The notes under the pieces are model-generated. The model searched no databases. It was not told the origin of the DNA and worked only from the letters and a program-made list of their open reading frames with translations. From NCBI GenBank assembly GCA_013374385.1, contig QBUR01000167.1, forward strand, positions 1-10,343: DNA of 10,343 nucleotides. The letters are read 5' to 3'. The position numbers were made by a program, and so were the translations under genes. Position 1 is the stretch's first letter. Each line of letters begins with the position of its first letter. Shown in pieces: positions 1-5,993 of this stretch. The stretch comes from Candidatus Methanocomedens sp. (GTDB taxonomy: Archaea > Halobacteriota > Methanosarcinia > Methanosarcinales > Methanocomedenaceae).

Positions 1-51
1 ACCTTATGATACACTTTGTATAAAGCCCTCAACCTATCGCCTTTGACCTGG

Positions 52-230
52 CTGGGCAACCCCCGCTTTAGGGTTTATGTACCTCAACATTGGAGTTTAT
101 GTACTACCACATTGAGGTTTATATTTTTATTCCGTGCGCTTGAGCGTAGCGAAACGCACACTTCGATCGAACCTTGTAAGGTTCGACTGCGGCAACAGCC
201 GCTTTAGGGTTTGTGTACCACAACATTTGG
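52..230. repeat. Diverged direct repeats in a gene-free region (1-271)
   Basis: Bases 1-271 hold no convincing gene. A ~43-nt direct repeat occurs at 52-93 and 187-230: both copies contain GGCAAC, then CCGCTTTAGGGTTT, TGTACC and CAACATT, with a few substitutions and small indels. Its last 22 bases (72-93, GGTTTATGTACC...CAACATTGG) recur in tandem at 94-115 as a weaker copy, and a third degenerate start (GGTTTATA) lies at 116. Between the two long copies are an imperfect GTGCG...CGCAC inverted repeat (134-159) and a perfect hairpin (167-186). There is no regular repeat/spacer alternation, so this is not a CRISPR array. It may be a local duplication, a species-specific intergenic repeat family, or the remnant of a small mobile repeat. 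The region follows the 3' end of rpoD on the minus strand. Confidence 0.6.
167..186. repeat. Perfect 9-bp inverted repeat (hairpin)
   Basis: TCGAACCTT (167-175) is followed by GT and then by its exact reverse complement AAGGTTCGA (178-186). The RNA from either strand could form a tight 9-bp stem. No T-run follows on either side, so a classical terminator is not supported. It may be part of the surrounding repeat element or a processing signal beyond the rpoD 3' end. Confidence 0.55.
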
Positions 231-271
231 TTTGCGAATGCATAATAGCTGCATCCGGCTTAACCCATGGC

Positions 272-1063
272 TCATCCTATGGATTTGAGTATCTCGTTTA
301 ACCTTCTTGCCTTGTCAATGATAGTATCAGCACCCTGGATTACCAATTCCCTTGCAGGATATGAACCATCAGATTCAGCAGTGAATATGAATGCACTAGT
401 ATCTTCATCCACAGTGATAGCATTTATATCACAGGCATCCACACAAAGTTTGCACAGGATACATTGCAACGGGTCCTTGACAATGACTTCATCATTTTCT
501 ATCCTCAGTATATCTCTGGGACATTCCTCCACGCACTTCCCGCACGCATCACAGCTTTCACTGAATGTAAACACTGGCATATTCTTATAACCACATGCTA
601 CACCTGCCTGGTATTTGACATGTTTGCGCCCGGTACCAAGTTTGGCAATAGCCTCAAGCACCAGCTTTTGCCGCTCTTTCAATTCAACGATAGGAATCTT
701 ATCTTCTGCCACGCCAACCTTAGGATCACTGGACTGAATATCACCTGAATACACCATAATGGGGCCTTCTGCACTCAGGTTCAGAGTAAGCTGACATTTG
801 GTACAACCCTCGCCCTGACAGTCGCACTCATCAGCAAATACATATGAATCAAGGTCAGTGATGAGGGGAATGAGCCCCATGCGCAGACCCAGCTGCTCAT
901 CGAACAGCACGGACGTGTTGTCGTAGATGTTAATATAATCTATCGCCATTGTAGGGACTTCTGAGAGCATACTTTTACGCAGCCCGTTGGCAATAGCAGG
1001 ATTAACACCTTTTAACACAAACCTGGCTTTGTCATCAGATAACTCTATAATATCTACTTCCAT
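272..1063 (-). CDS. rpoD: DNA-directed RNA polymerase subunit D with two 4Fe-4S motifs
   Basis: Archaeal RpoD, counterpart of eukaryotic Rpb3/AC40 and half of the alpha-like D-L platform on which RNA polymerase assembles. The 263-residue protein starts with the dimerisation sequence (VNPAIANGLRKSMLSEVPTM, residues 20-39), then the insert domain and a ferredoxin-like insertion. The insertion has two full motifs, C171-x2-C174-x2-C177-x3-C181P and C201-x2-C204-x2-C207-x3-C211, so both clusters can form. In archaea the number of intact clusters varies by lineage, and two complete sets fit methanogen-like RpoD. Four more cysteines (C80, C82, C87, C90) form a CxC-x4-CxxC group of unproven role. The C-terminal helix (ADTIIDKARRLNEILK) completes the dimerisation domain. 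The start is ATG with GAGAGG six bases upstream. It is the last gene of the S13-S4-S11-RpoD operon, 12 nt after rps11. The usual following genes (L18e, L13, S9) are absent here. Confidence 0.97.
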   Translation of the reverse strand: MEVDIIELSDDKARFVLKGVNPAIANGLRKSMLSEVPTMAIDYINIYDNTSVLFDEQLGLRMGLIPLITDLDSYVFADECDCQGEGCTKCQLTLNLSAEGPIMVYSGDIQSSDPKVGVAEDKIPIVELKERQKLVLEAIAKLGTGRKHVKYQAGVACGYKNMPVFTFSESCDACGKCVEECPRDILRIENDEVIVKDPLQCILCKLCVDACDINAITVDEDTSAFIFTAESDGSYPARELVIQGADTIIDKARRLNEILKSIG

Positions 1064-1075
1064 CCTCTGCCTCTC

Positions 1076-1465
1076 TTATACTCTTCGGCCCCTACGTCCG
1101 CCTTTAGCTTTGGTTCCGTCATGTGGTATCGGTGTGACATCTTCAATCCGCCCTATCCTGATACCCGCCCTGGCAAAAGCCCGTATGGCTGCCTGAGCCC
1201 CGGGACCCGGACTTCTCAGTTTGTTACCACCCGGTGCCCTGACCTTGACATGGAGACCCAATATACCCTTGTCAATGAGCTTTTCAGCCAGCTGGTTCGC
1301 CATTTGCATAGCAGTATAAGGTGAACTTTCATCCCTGGCTGCCTTGACCACCATACCACCGCTTATCTTGGCGATGGTCTCAGCTCCGGTCACATCGGTT
1401 ATGGTGATTATGGTGTTGTTGAATGATGCTTGTATATGGGCAACTCCCCATTTTCCGTCTGTCAT
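1076..1465 (-). CDS. rps11: 30S ribosomal protein S11 (uS11)
   Basis: Ribosomal protein uS11, which binds 16S rRNA in the platform of the small subunit. Family landmarks are [19 protein letters not shown] near the N-terminus, [15 protein letters not shown], the [20 protein letters not shown] stretch and the basic tail GRRGRRV. I chose the ATG at 1465 ([11 protein letters not shown], 129 residues) because GGAG lies nine bases before it. The longer frame from a TTG at 1480 would place the start inside that ribosome binding site and add five residues atypical of the family. It lies 31 nt after rps4 and 12 nt before rpoD and is almost certainly co-transcribed with both. Confidence 0.97.
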   Translation of the reverse strand: MTDGKWGVAHIQASFNNTIITITDVTGAETIAKISGGMVVKAARDESSPYTAMQMANQLAEKLIDKGILGLHVKVRAPGGNKLRSPGPGAQAAIRAFARAGIRIGRIEDVTPIPHDGTKAKGGRRGRRV

Positions 1466-1496
1466 AATCTCATACTCCAAATAATTATATTAAGGC

Positions 1497-2102
1497 TTAT
1501 CGGCGGCCTCTGCGCTTGCCTCTTCTGCGGTCATCCTGCACTTCCTTGATCTGCTGGATCTCTCGCTTAACGATCTCTACCGGACGTTCCGGATGATTCT
1601 CTTTTTGCATTGGTGAGTTCACGTAGTAACCTATCGTAAGTTCCTCATCCTTCGTCACCAAATAACTGGGAATCGTTATCTTCTTCTCGCCCACTGTGAT
1701 GTGGCCGTGTGTAATGAACTGACGTGCCTGTTTCAGGCTGTTAGCAAAACCCTGCCTATACACCTGGGTCTGGAGCCTACGGTCCAGGAAACTCTTGGTG
1801 TCCAGTGCAAGGATATTATCAAGGTCAGCCTCTGCTGAGAGAATACCATACCGCTTTAGCCTGTTTAGGATGTCTTCACTCATCTGATATTTATGGCCAG
1901 TTAATTCGCCCTCTGTAGTCTCTGCCAACAATTGCATGGCAGAGCGGCGGTAATTTCGAAGAGTACTTTGGGCTTTCCATACCTCACGTTTATTTCTCAG
2001 CCCGTATGACTTTAAATATTCAAGTTCTTCCGTCATCCTGACAGATTGCCATGGATGCTTTGGGGTCTCGTATGATTTAGTGTTCTTACCTGGATATCCC
2101 AT
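1497..2102 (-). CDS. rps4: 30S ribosomal protein S4 (uS4)
   Basis: Ribosomal protein uS4, a primary 16S rRNA binder needed early in small-subunit assembly. The N-terminus (MGYPGKNTKSYETPKHPWQ) is the archaeal/eukaryotic (S9e-like) form rather than the bacterial one. The S4 RNA-binding domain lies around residues 100-160 (RRLQTQVYRQGFANSLKQAR, then THGHITVGEKKITIPSYLV). The tail is highly basic (RRRGKRRGRR). The start is set at ATG 2102, with GGTGA five bases upstream. A GTG at 2111 would add three residues and use up that ribosome binding site. The binding site overlaps the end of rps13 (stop at 2115-2117), so the two genes are tightly packed and probably translationally coupled. Confidence 0.97.
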   Translation of the reverse strand: MGYPGKNTKSYETPKHPWQSVRMTEELEYLKSYGLRNKREVWKAQSTLRNYRRSAMQLLAETTEGELTGHKYQMSEDILNRLKRYGILSAEADLDNILALDTKSFLDRRLQTQVYRQGFANSLKQARQFITHGHITVGEKKITIPSYLVTKDEELTIGYYVNSPMQKENHPERPVEIVKREIQQIKEVQDDRRRGKRRGRR

Positions 2103-2114
2103 GCTTGTCACCGC

Positions 2115-2585
2115 CTATCGTGATTTCCTCTTAACACCCACACTGAGTCCCCTTCTACCAGTAGACCGGGTTCTCTGACCTCTCACTTTATGCCCGCGCT
2201 CGTGCCTTATACCTTTATATGAACGGGTCTTTTTGAGTGTGTTCAGGTCTTCTATTTTAACAAGCAATACATCGGTGCCGAAAATATGCTTATCATCACC
2301 AGTTAAAGGATCCTTGCGCCTGTTCAACATCCATGTAGGCAGGATACTTTCAATATTATCGACAGTTTTTTTCAAGGCCTCAATCTGTTCATCTTCCAGA
2401 TATCCAATAGTTGCCTTTGGGTCCACGCCGGATACTACAGAAATAATGCGCGCTGAACGTCGATTTATACCCTTTATGCCTGTAAGTGAATATTGTACGC
2501 TCTTTTTTCCCTCAAGATCAGTGTTAGCGACACGTACAATATGTTTAATTTCATCTGCTTCAGTATTATCTTTCTTTTTTGCCAT
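2115..2585 (-). CDS. rps13: 30S ribosomal protein S13 (uS13)
   Basis: Ribosomal protein uS13, in the head of the small subunit, where it touches the P-site tRNA and forms bridges to the large subunit. The 156-residue archaeal form has a short charged N-terminal extension (AKKKDNTEADE), the IVRVANTDLEG strand, the helix-two-turn-helix segment (YSLTGIKGINRRSARII), an inserted TWMLNRRKDP segment, and the signature C-terminus RHERGHKVRGQRTRSTGRRG. The start is ATG with GGAGG seven bases upstream. It is the first gene of the minus-strand operon, preceded by a structured leader and a TATA-like promoter. Confidence 0.97.
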   Translation of the reverse strand: MAKKKDNTEADEIKHIVRVANTDLEGKKSVQYSLTGIKGINRRSARIISVVSGVDPKATIGYLEDEQIEALKKTVDNIESILPTWMLNRRKDPLTGDDKHIFGTDVLLVKIEDLNTLKKTRSYKGIRHERGHKVRGQRTRSTGRRGLSVGVKRKSR

Positions 2586-2705
2586 ATATTATCCTCCGAT
2601 AGGAACCATTTCCCATAGCCTTGGACTGTGTGTCCGACGCCACCCAATGTATTAATGGGTGCGGTGTTTGGAATACACCCCTTAGATGCATTGCTACTTA
2701 AAAAA
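2586..2705 (-). promoter_or_regulatory. Promoter and structured 5' leader of the rps13 operon
   Basis: Read on the minus strand, TTTTTTAAGTA at 2705-2695 is a good archaeal TATA-box candidate, which would place transcription start near 2672-2678 and leave a leader of about 90 nt. The leader can form a hairpin CACCCA/TGGGTG (2641-2646 with 2656-2661, nine-base loop) and a smaller GGAC/GTCC hairpin (2623-2626 with 2632-2635). A third dyad, GGTGT/ACACC (2663-2667 with 2675-2679), straddles the expected start site. GGAGG (2597-2593) is the ribosome binding site. Autogenous control by a ribosomal protein is a reasonable idea but is not shown by the sequence. Confidence 0.55.
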
Positions 2706-2859
2706 CCTTGTGTATCCTTCAAACGATGGAATACAGCACATAATCCATATCGATCGAGCTGGTATATCCAGCATTCCCGGTCTCCTCTAAGGATGTCACC
2801 ATTTGCAAATGCCCTGCACCACAACAACTGTTACCGCAGCCATGCGGTCAAGAAGAAGT
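2706..2859. other. Spacer upstream of the rps13 promoter
   Basis: About 150 bp lie between the solute-binding-like gene and the S13 promoter, both on the minus strand. The spacer holds a perfect 12-bp palindrome CATTTGCAAATG (2800-2811), an inverted repeat GCTGG-TATAT-CCAGC (2758-2772) and the hairpin listed at 2833-2848. A minus-strand ORF of 26 codons plus stop (2774-2694) is preceded by AGAGGAG seven bases upstream but has no recognisable relatives and runs into the TATA box. I leave it as a candidate only (see findings). Confidence 0.4.
2833..2848 (-). terminator. Possible terminator hairpin after the solute-binding-like gene
   Basis: ACCGCA-GCCA-TGCGGT is a perfect 6-bp stem with a four-base loop, beginning 11 nt after the stop codon of the minus-strand gene at 2860-3801. 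The bases after it on the minus strand (AACAGTTGTTGTGG) are only moderately T-rich, so termination is plausible but weakly supported. Confidence 0.35.
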
Positions 2860-3801
2860 TCACAATAAATAATGTTGCTTACCACTATGGAATGCCTCTA
2901 TCAAAGAAGTGTCAAAAATGTCATTCTCTTCCAATTCCTGTCCAATATAACCCAACTTCCTCAACACCGGTACAAACGCCATAGCAGACTCAATATACTC
3001 CCTTGGAAGCGCAGCACAGTACCGGGGAGAGATATGGTAAACCTCCCTGATAAAATCCTCATCCACCACCTCAACCATTTCAGCCACCAAACGGGCCGCC
3101 CTCCCATGCTCATTCCTTATAAGATTCGAAGCATCCTCATGAAGCCGCAGGAAATCCTCCACTAGCCCGGCCTGCCCTTTAAGCAATTCCCGGGACACAA
3201 TAATACCATAACTTGGGTTCCATGGCCATAGTGCTGATGGCGGGACTACCACTTTTACACCACATGCACGCCCGGCAACCACGGACAGCGGCGGTGTACC
3301 AATAGCGGCGACAACCTCTCCATCTGCCAGGGCATCTGGAATAAAATCAGCCCAGGGGTAGTTCCTCACCTCAATTGAACCGGCCAGGCCTTGACTGGCT
3401 AACAGGTCCCTTATTATCACATCGTGTATAGAACCAGATGGCGGACAGCCAATAGTTCCTCCCTTAAATTGCTCAAGAACAGATGCCATATTACCGCCCA
3501 TCTCATCAAGCGTCCTGCTCTGTGGGGGGCCTATCATCACCGTCCCCTCAACATGACCGCCGCCCACACATATTATAAGTACCCCCTTATCAATACCTAT
3601 CATCACAGGGGGCAGCCCGATATAACCTATATCGACCTCCCCTTTTGAGAGGGCTTCAACAATGGCCGGGCCGCCACCGAACATTTTCCATTCCACGGTA
3701 AGTCCAAGTTTTTCCTCCAGCCATCCCGTTCCCATCAAAATAAAGGAAGTGTGGTATAACGTGGAGAGATGCCCGATACGCAATATATTATCGTCTCGCA
3801 T
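2860..3801 (-). CDS. Solute-binding-protein-like protein (TauA/ThiY/NMT1 type), no signal peptide
   Basis: A 313-residue protein resembling the type-2 periplasmic binding fold of nitrate/sulfonate/taurine and thiamine-precursor ABC transporters. It opens with a strand (LRIGHLSTLYHTSFILMG), then GLTVEWKMFGGGPAIVEAL and GEVDIGYIGLPPVMIG, the typical 'low-affinity sampling' segment of the fold. Later come GGTIGCPPSGSIHDVIIRDLL and a second-lobe strand YGIIVSRELL, with a helical C-terminus. Unlike true extracellular binding proteins it begins MRDDNILRIG, with no signal peptide or lipobox, and no permease or ATPase gene is next to it. It may act in the cytosol as a ligand-binding or enzyme-like protein, as MqnA/MqnD relatives of this fold do; the ligand cannot be read from the sequence. 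The start is ATG with GAGG five bases upstream. It lies 46 nt after the glycosylase gene on the same strand, probably in one transcript. Confidence 0.72.
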   Translation of the reverse strand: MRDDNILRIGHLSTLYHTSFILMGTGWLEEKLGLTVEWKMFGGGPAIVEALSKGEVDIGYIGLPPVMIGIDKGVLIICVGGGHVEGTVMIGPPQSRTLDEMGGNMASVLEQFKGGTIGCPPSGSIHDVIIRDLLASQGLAGSIEVRNYPWADFIPDALADGEVVAAIGTPPLSVVAGRACGVKVVVPPSALWPWNPSYGIIVSRELLKGQAGLVEDFLRLHEDASNLIRNEHGRAARLVAEMVEVVDEDFIREVYHISPRYCAALPREYIESAMAFVPVLRKLGYIGQELEENDIFDTSLIEAFHSGKQHYLL

Positions 3802-3847
3802 ACTATCCTCTTATATCAATAACAAGATAACTTTTACCCGGTTCTCT

Positions 3848-4687
3848 TCAACACATTGGTAGGTCGCTCCCGACAGATATCCTGGAATAGAACAGGTATT
3901 GCTGGGCATATCCTGCATAGTCACCGAAATAACTGCGCGCAAACTGGCCAATAGTATCATTCAACCGGCTGGCGGGACCATCCAGATACTGCCCATAATG
4001 CTCCTTCATCACAGAGTGGATATGGGTATCTGTGGGAAAAGATTCCAGTTTATCATATGCAAATAGCAGCACGCAGTCAGCAATCTTAGGCCCGATGCCC
4101 CGCACACCCATTAACAACTTGCGGGCTTCTTTGTACTCCAGTTCAATAGGCACCTCCAGGTCAAGCTCGCCCCTATCCACAAGCCTGGCCACTTCAAGAA
4201 TGTAGCGGGCCCGAAAACCCAGTTTGGTCTGCCGCAAATGATTTTCTGTAGTATGTGCCAAAGTTTCAGCCGATGGAAATGAAAAATGTCCGCCAAGGTC
4301 ATCGCCATACTGCCTGCACAGATTGGAAATTGAATCCTTTATGTTGGGTATGGACTTACAGCTTGAGGCCATATACGAAACCAGGCACTCCCAGGGTTCC
4401 TGACGTATCAGATGCAGTCCCAGGTATTTTTGAATTAGCCCGTCCATCACAGCATCCCTGTTTATGGTGTCGTAAATCCGGAACATATCATCATCAAGCC
4501 TGAAATATCGCAGTATACTATCCGTGCTAAGACCTGTCTGCACCTCCAGTCTCCCATCTACCTGACGTGCATGAATAACATGTCCTGCGACCACGCCAAC
4601 CCACCATTCCCCGGTACGCTGCCATCTGAACACCTGGCCGCAATCAAGCGTATAATCAAGGTTGAAATTACTGGTACTGATATACAT
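3848..4687 (-). CDS. ogg: 8-oxoguanine DNA glycosylase/AP lyase, OGG1 type
   Basis: Removes oxidised guanine and nicks the abasic site in base excision repair. The 279-residue protein has the full OGG1 layout: an N-terminal OGG_N domain (LDCGQVFRW, residues 14-22, with the glycine that reads the lesion) and the HhH-GPD core. The helix-hairpin-helix GVRGIGPKIADC (194-205) contains the catalytic lysine K201, followed by PTDTHIHSV with the conserved aspartate D220. LGFRARYI and the C-terminal FGDYAGYAQQYLF also match OGG1. This separates it from the shorter archaeal OGG2 and AGOG types. The human NNN loop reads CKS here (residues 110-112), see findings. I use ATG 4687; a TTG at 4693 adds two residues and is better spaced from a weak AGGT. 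It diverges from priS and precedes the solute-binding-like gene. Confidence 0.9.
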   Translation of the reverse strand: MYISTSNFNLDYTLDCGQVFRWQRTGEWWVGVVAGHVIHARQVDGRLEVQTGLSTDSILRYFRLDDDMFRIYDTINRDAVMDGLIQKYLGLHLIRQEPWECLVSYMASSCKSIPNIKDSISNLCRQYGDDLGGHFSFPSAETLAHTTENHLRQTKLGFRARYILEVARLVDRGELDLEVPIELEYKEARKLLMGVRGIGPKIADCVLLFAYDKLESFPTDTHIHSVMKEHYGQYLDGPASRLNDTIGQFARSYFGDYAGYAQQYLFYSRISVGSDLPMC

Positions 4688-4823
4688 GTTCAAATTGATA
4701 CCTGATTAAATAGTTGTAACTCTAAGGTTTTTGCTTAATTTCTGTTTGGCATATATCGTGCGCCATTATATATTTTACCATAAACCAAAATATACATATT
4801 ATCAGGTCAAACACATCTCCTGA
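4688..4823. promoter_or_regulatory. Divergent promoter region between ogg and priS
   Basis: This AT-rich gap serves genes leaving in both directions. On the plus strand AAAATATACATATT (4787-4800) is centred about 30 bases before the priS ATG, which suggests a leaderless or very short priS mRNA. No ribosome binding site stands at the normal distance (the only AGGT is 16 bases away). On the minus strand AAAATATATAATGG (4776-4763) would give ogg a leader of roughly 55 nt, while TATTTAATC (4712-4704) would give an almost leaderless mRNA; I cannot choose between them. Confidence 0.5.
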
Positions 4824-5993
4824 ATGAATCCCCGCACAGTCCAGTTCATCAAATCCAGATTCCAGGAACACTACCGTAAGGACCCGGTTTTGTCCCCGCC
4901 AAATATGGAACAGCGGGAATGGGGATTCTTAATGTTCGACCCGGCATCAGGCATGCGTAGGCACAAAGGCTTTGGCAGCACTGCTGAAATGCAGGAATAT
5001 ATCCAGGCTATGGTTCCAGCCCATGTGTACCATTCCGCTGCTTATTATGAACATCCGGCTGCTGGGACCATGATGGAAAAAACATGGCTGGGCGCAGACC
5101 TGATATTTGATATTGATGCCGACCACCTGCCTGTGAAAACTGATTCATTCAAGGAGATGCTTGATTATGCAAAACAGGAAATCATTAAACTCATAGGTTT
5201 CCTGCTGGATGATTTCGGGTTCAAGGAAGACAGCCTGCACATCGCCTTCTCGGGTGGCCGGGGATACCATATACACGTACATGACCCCAGGCTATTGACA
5301 CTGGACAGTGCCCAGCGCCGGGAGATTGTGGATTACTTAAGCGGCACCAGTCTGGACATTGACCATCTCTTCCGGAAAAAATACGTTGTGGGTGATGATA
5401 AGAAATCAAAGACCCTTGAGTTCCCGTCACAATCCCAGGGTGGATGGGGCAGACTGGTGAACCGTGAGCTGATACGGCACCTGCAAGTGCTGACCAGTGA
5501 TGAAAATGCAGAACAAAAACTCATGGAATTTAAGAAAATCGGGAAGAAAAAAGCTCTTAAGATTATAGATACCCTTAATAGTCCGGAACATTTGGAACGA
5601 CTCAGGAATGGTAAATTTGACGCATTAAGTTCAATCCCTACAGAATTCTGGGATGATGCCCTGCACCAGATAGTGGGCGGCATTCAGGCATATATTGACG
5701 AGCCTGTGACTGCTGACATAAAACGCCTTATCAGGGCAGCCGCATCTCTGCATGGTAAATCAGGCATGAAAGTCGTAACGCTTACAGTGGATGAACTGGA
5801 CAAATTTGAACCCCTGGTGGATGCTGTGGTTTTTGGGGGTAATGAGATAAAGCTAAATGTTACCAAACCTACTACAGTTGAGATGATGGATGAACATTTC
5901 AAACTGGAAGAAGGAGACCAGATACTGCCCGAATATGCAGCCATTTATTTAATGTGCAGGGGCGGCGCTGAATATGCAGGAGGCATGAAGTGA
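4824..5993 (+). CDS. priS: DNA primase small (catalytic) subunit PriS
   Basis: Catalytic subunit of the archaeal/eukaryotic-type primase, which makes primers for DNA replication together with PriL (not in this window). The 389-residue protein shows the family's active site: D96 and D98 in FDIDAD bind metal, SGGRGYHIHVHD (143-154) holds the nucleotide-binding Arg and His, and TADIKRLIRAAASLHGKSG (296-314) carries the probable third metal aspartate, D298, and the SLHGKSG signature. A lysine-rich helix (KKIGKKKALKII, 237-248) lies in the inserted domain. The start at ATG 4824 has no ribosome binding site at the normal distance but a TATA-like element about 30 bases upstream, as expected for a leaderless message. 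Its end overlaps the next gene, a GINS subunit, by four bases; this pairing is common in archaea. Confidence 0.96.
   Translation: MNPRTVQFIKSRFQEHYRKDPVLSPPNMEQREWGFLMFDPASGMRRHKGFGSTAEMQEYIQAMVPAHVYHSAAYYEHPAAGTMMEKTWLGADLIFDIDADHLPVKTDSFKEMLDYAKQEIIKLIGFLLDDFGFKEDSLHIAFSGGRGYHIHVHDPRLLTLDSAQRREIVDYLSGTSLDIDHLFRKKYVVGDDKKSKTLEFPSQSQGGWGRLVNRELIRHLQVLTSDENAEQKLMEFKKIGKKKALKIIDTLNSPEHLERLRNGKFDALSSIPTEFWDDALHQIVGGIQAYIDEPVTADIKRLIRAAASLHGKSGMKVVTLTVDELDKFEPLVDAVVFGGNEIKLNVTKPTTVEMMDEHFKLEEGDQILPEYAAIYLMCRGGAEYAGGMK

Noticed and set aside
16..207. Plus-strand ORF of 63 codons in the repeat block
   Set aside because: It runs through the repeats and hairpins, has no ribosome binding site, and its product looks like random low-quality sequence.
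52..230. CRISPR array
   Set aside because: The repeat copies diverge, spacing is irregular (tandem then 136 bases), and there are no uniform spacers or cas genes.
464..748. Antisense ORFs within rpoD (also 267-590)
   Set aside because: They lie opposite a clear RpoD with complete Fe-S motifs and have no recognisable product.
2610..2700. tRNA or other standard RNA gene in the hairpin-rich S13 leader
   Set aside because: No 7-bp acceptor stem, no T-loop sequence and no anticodon arm can be found on either strand; the hairpins are short and separate.
2474..2827. Minus-strand ORF of 117 codons upstream of and inside rps13
   Set aside because: It overlaps the S13 leader and the S13 coding region in another frame and has no family features; it is a shadow ORF.
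5333..5683. Antisense ORF within priS
   Set aside because: It is opposite conserved primase sequence, serine-rich and without a ribosome binding site.
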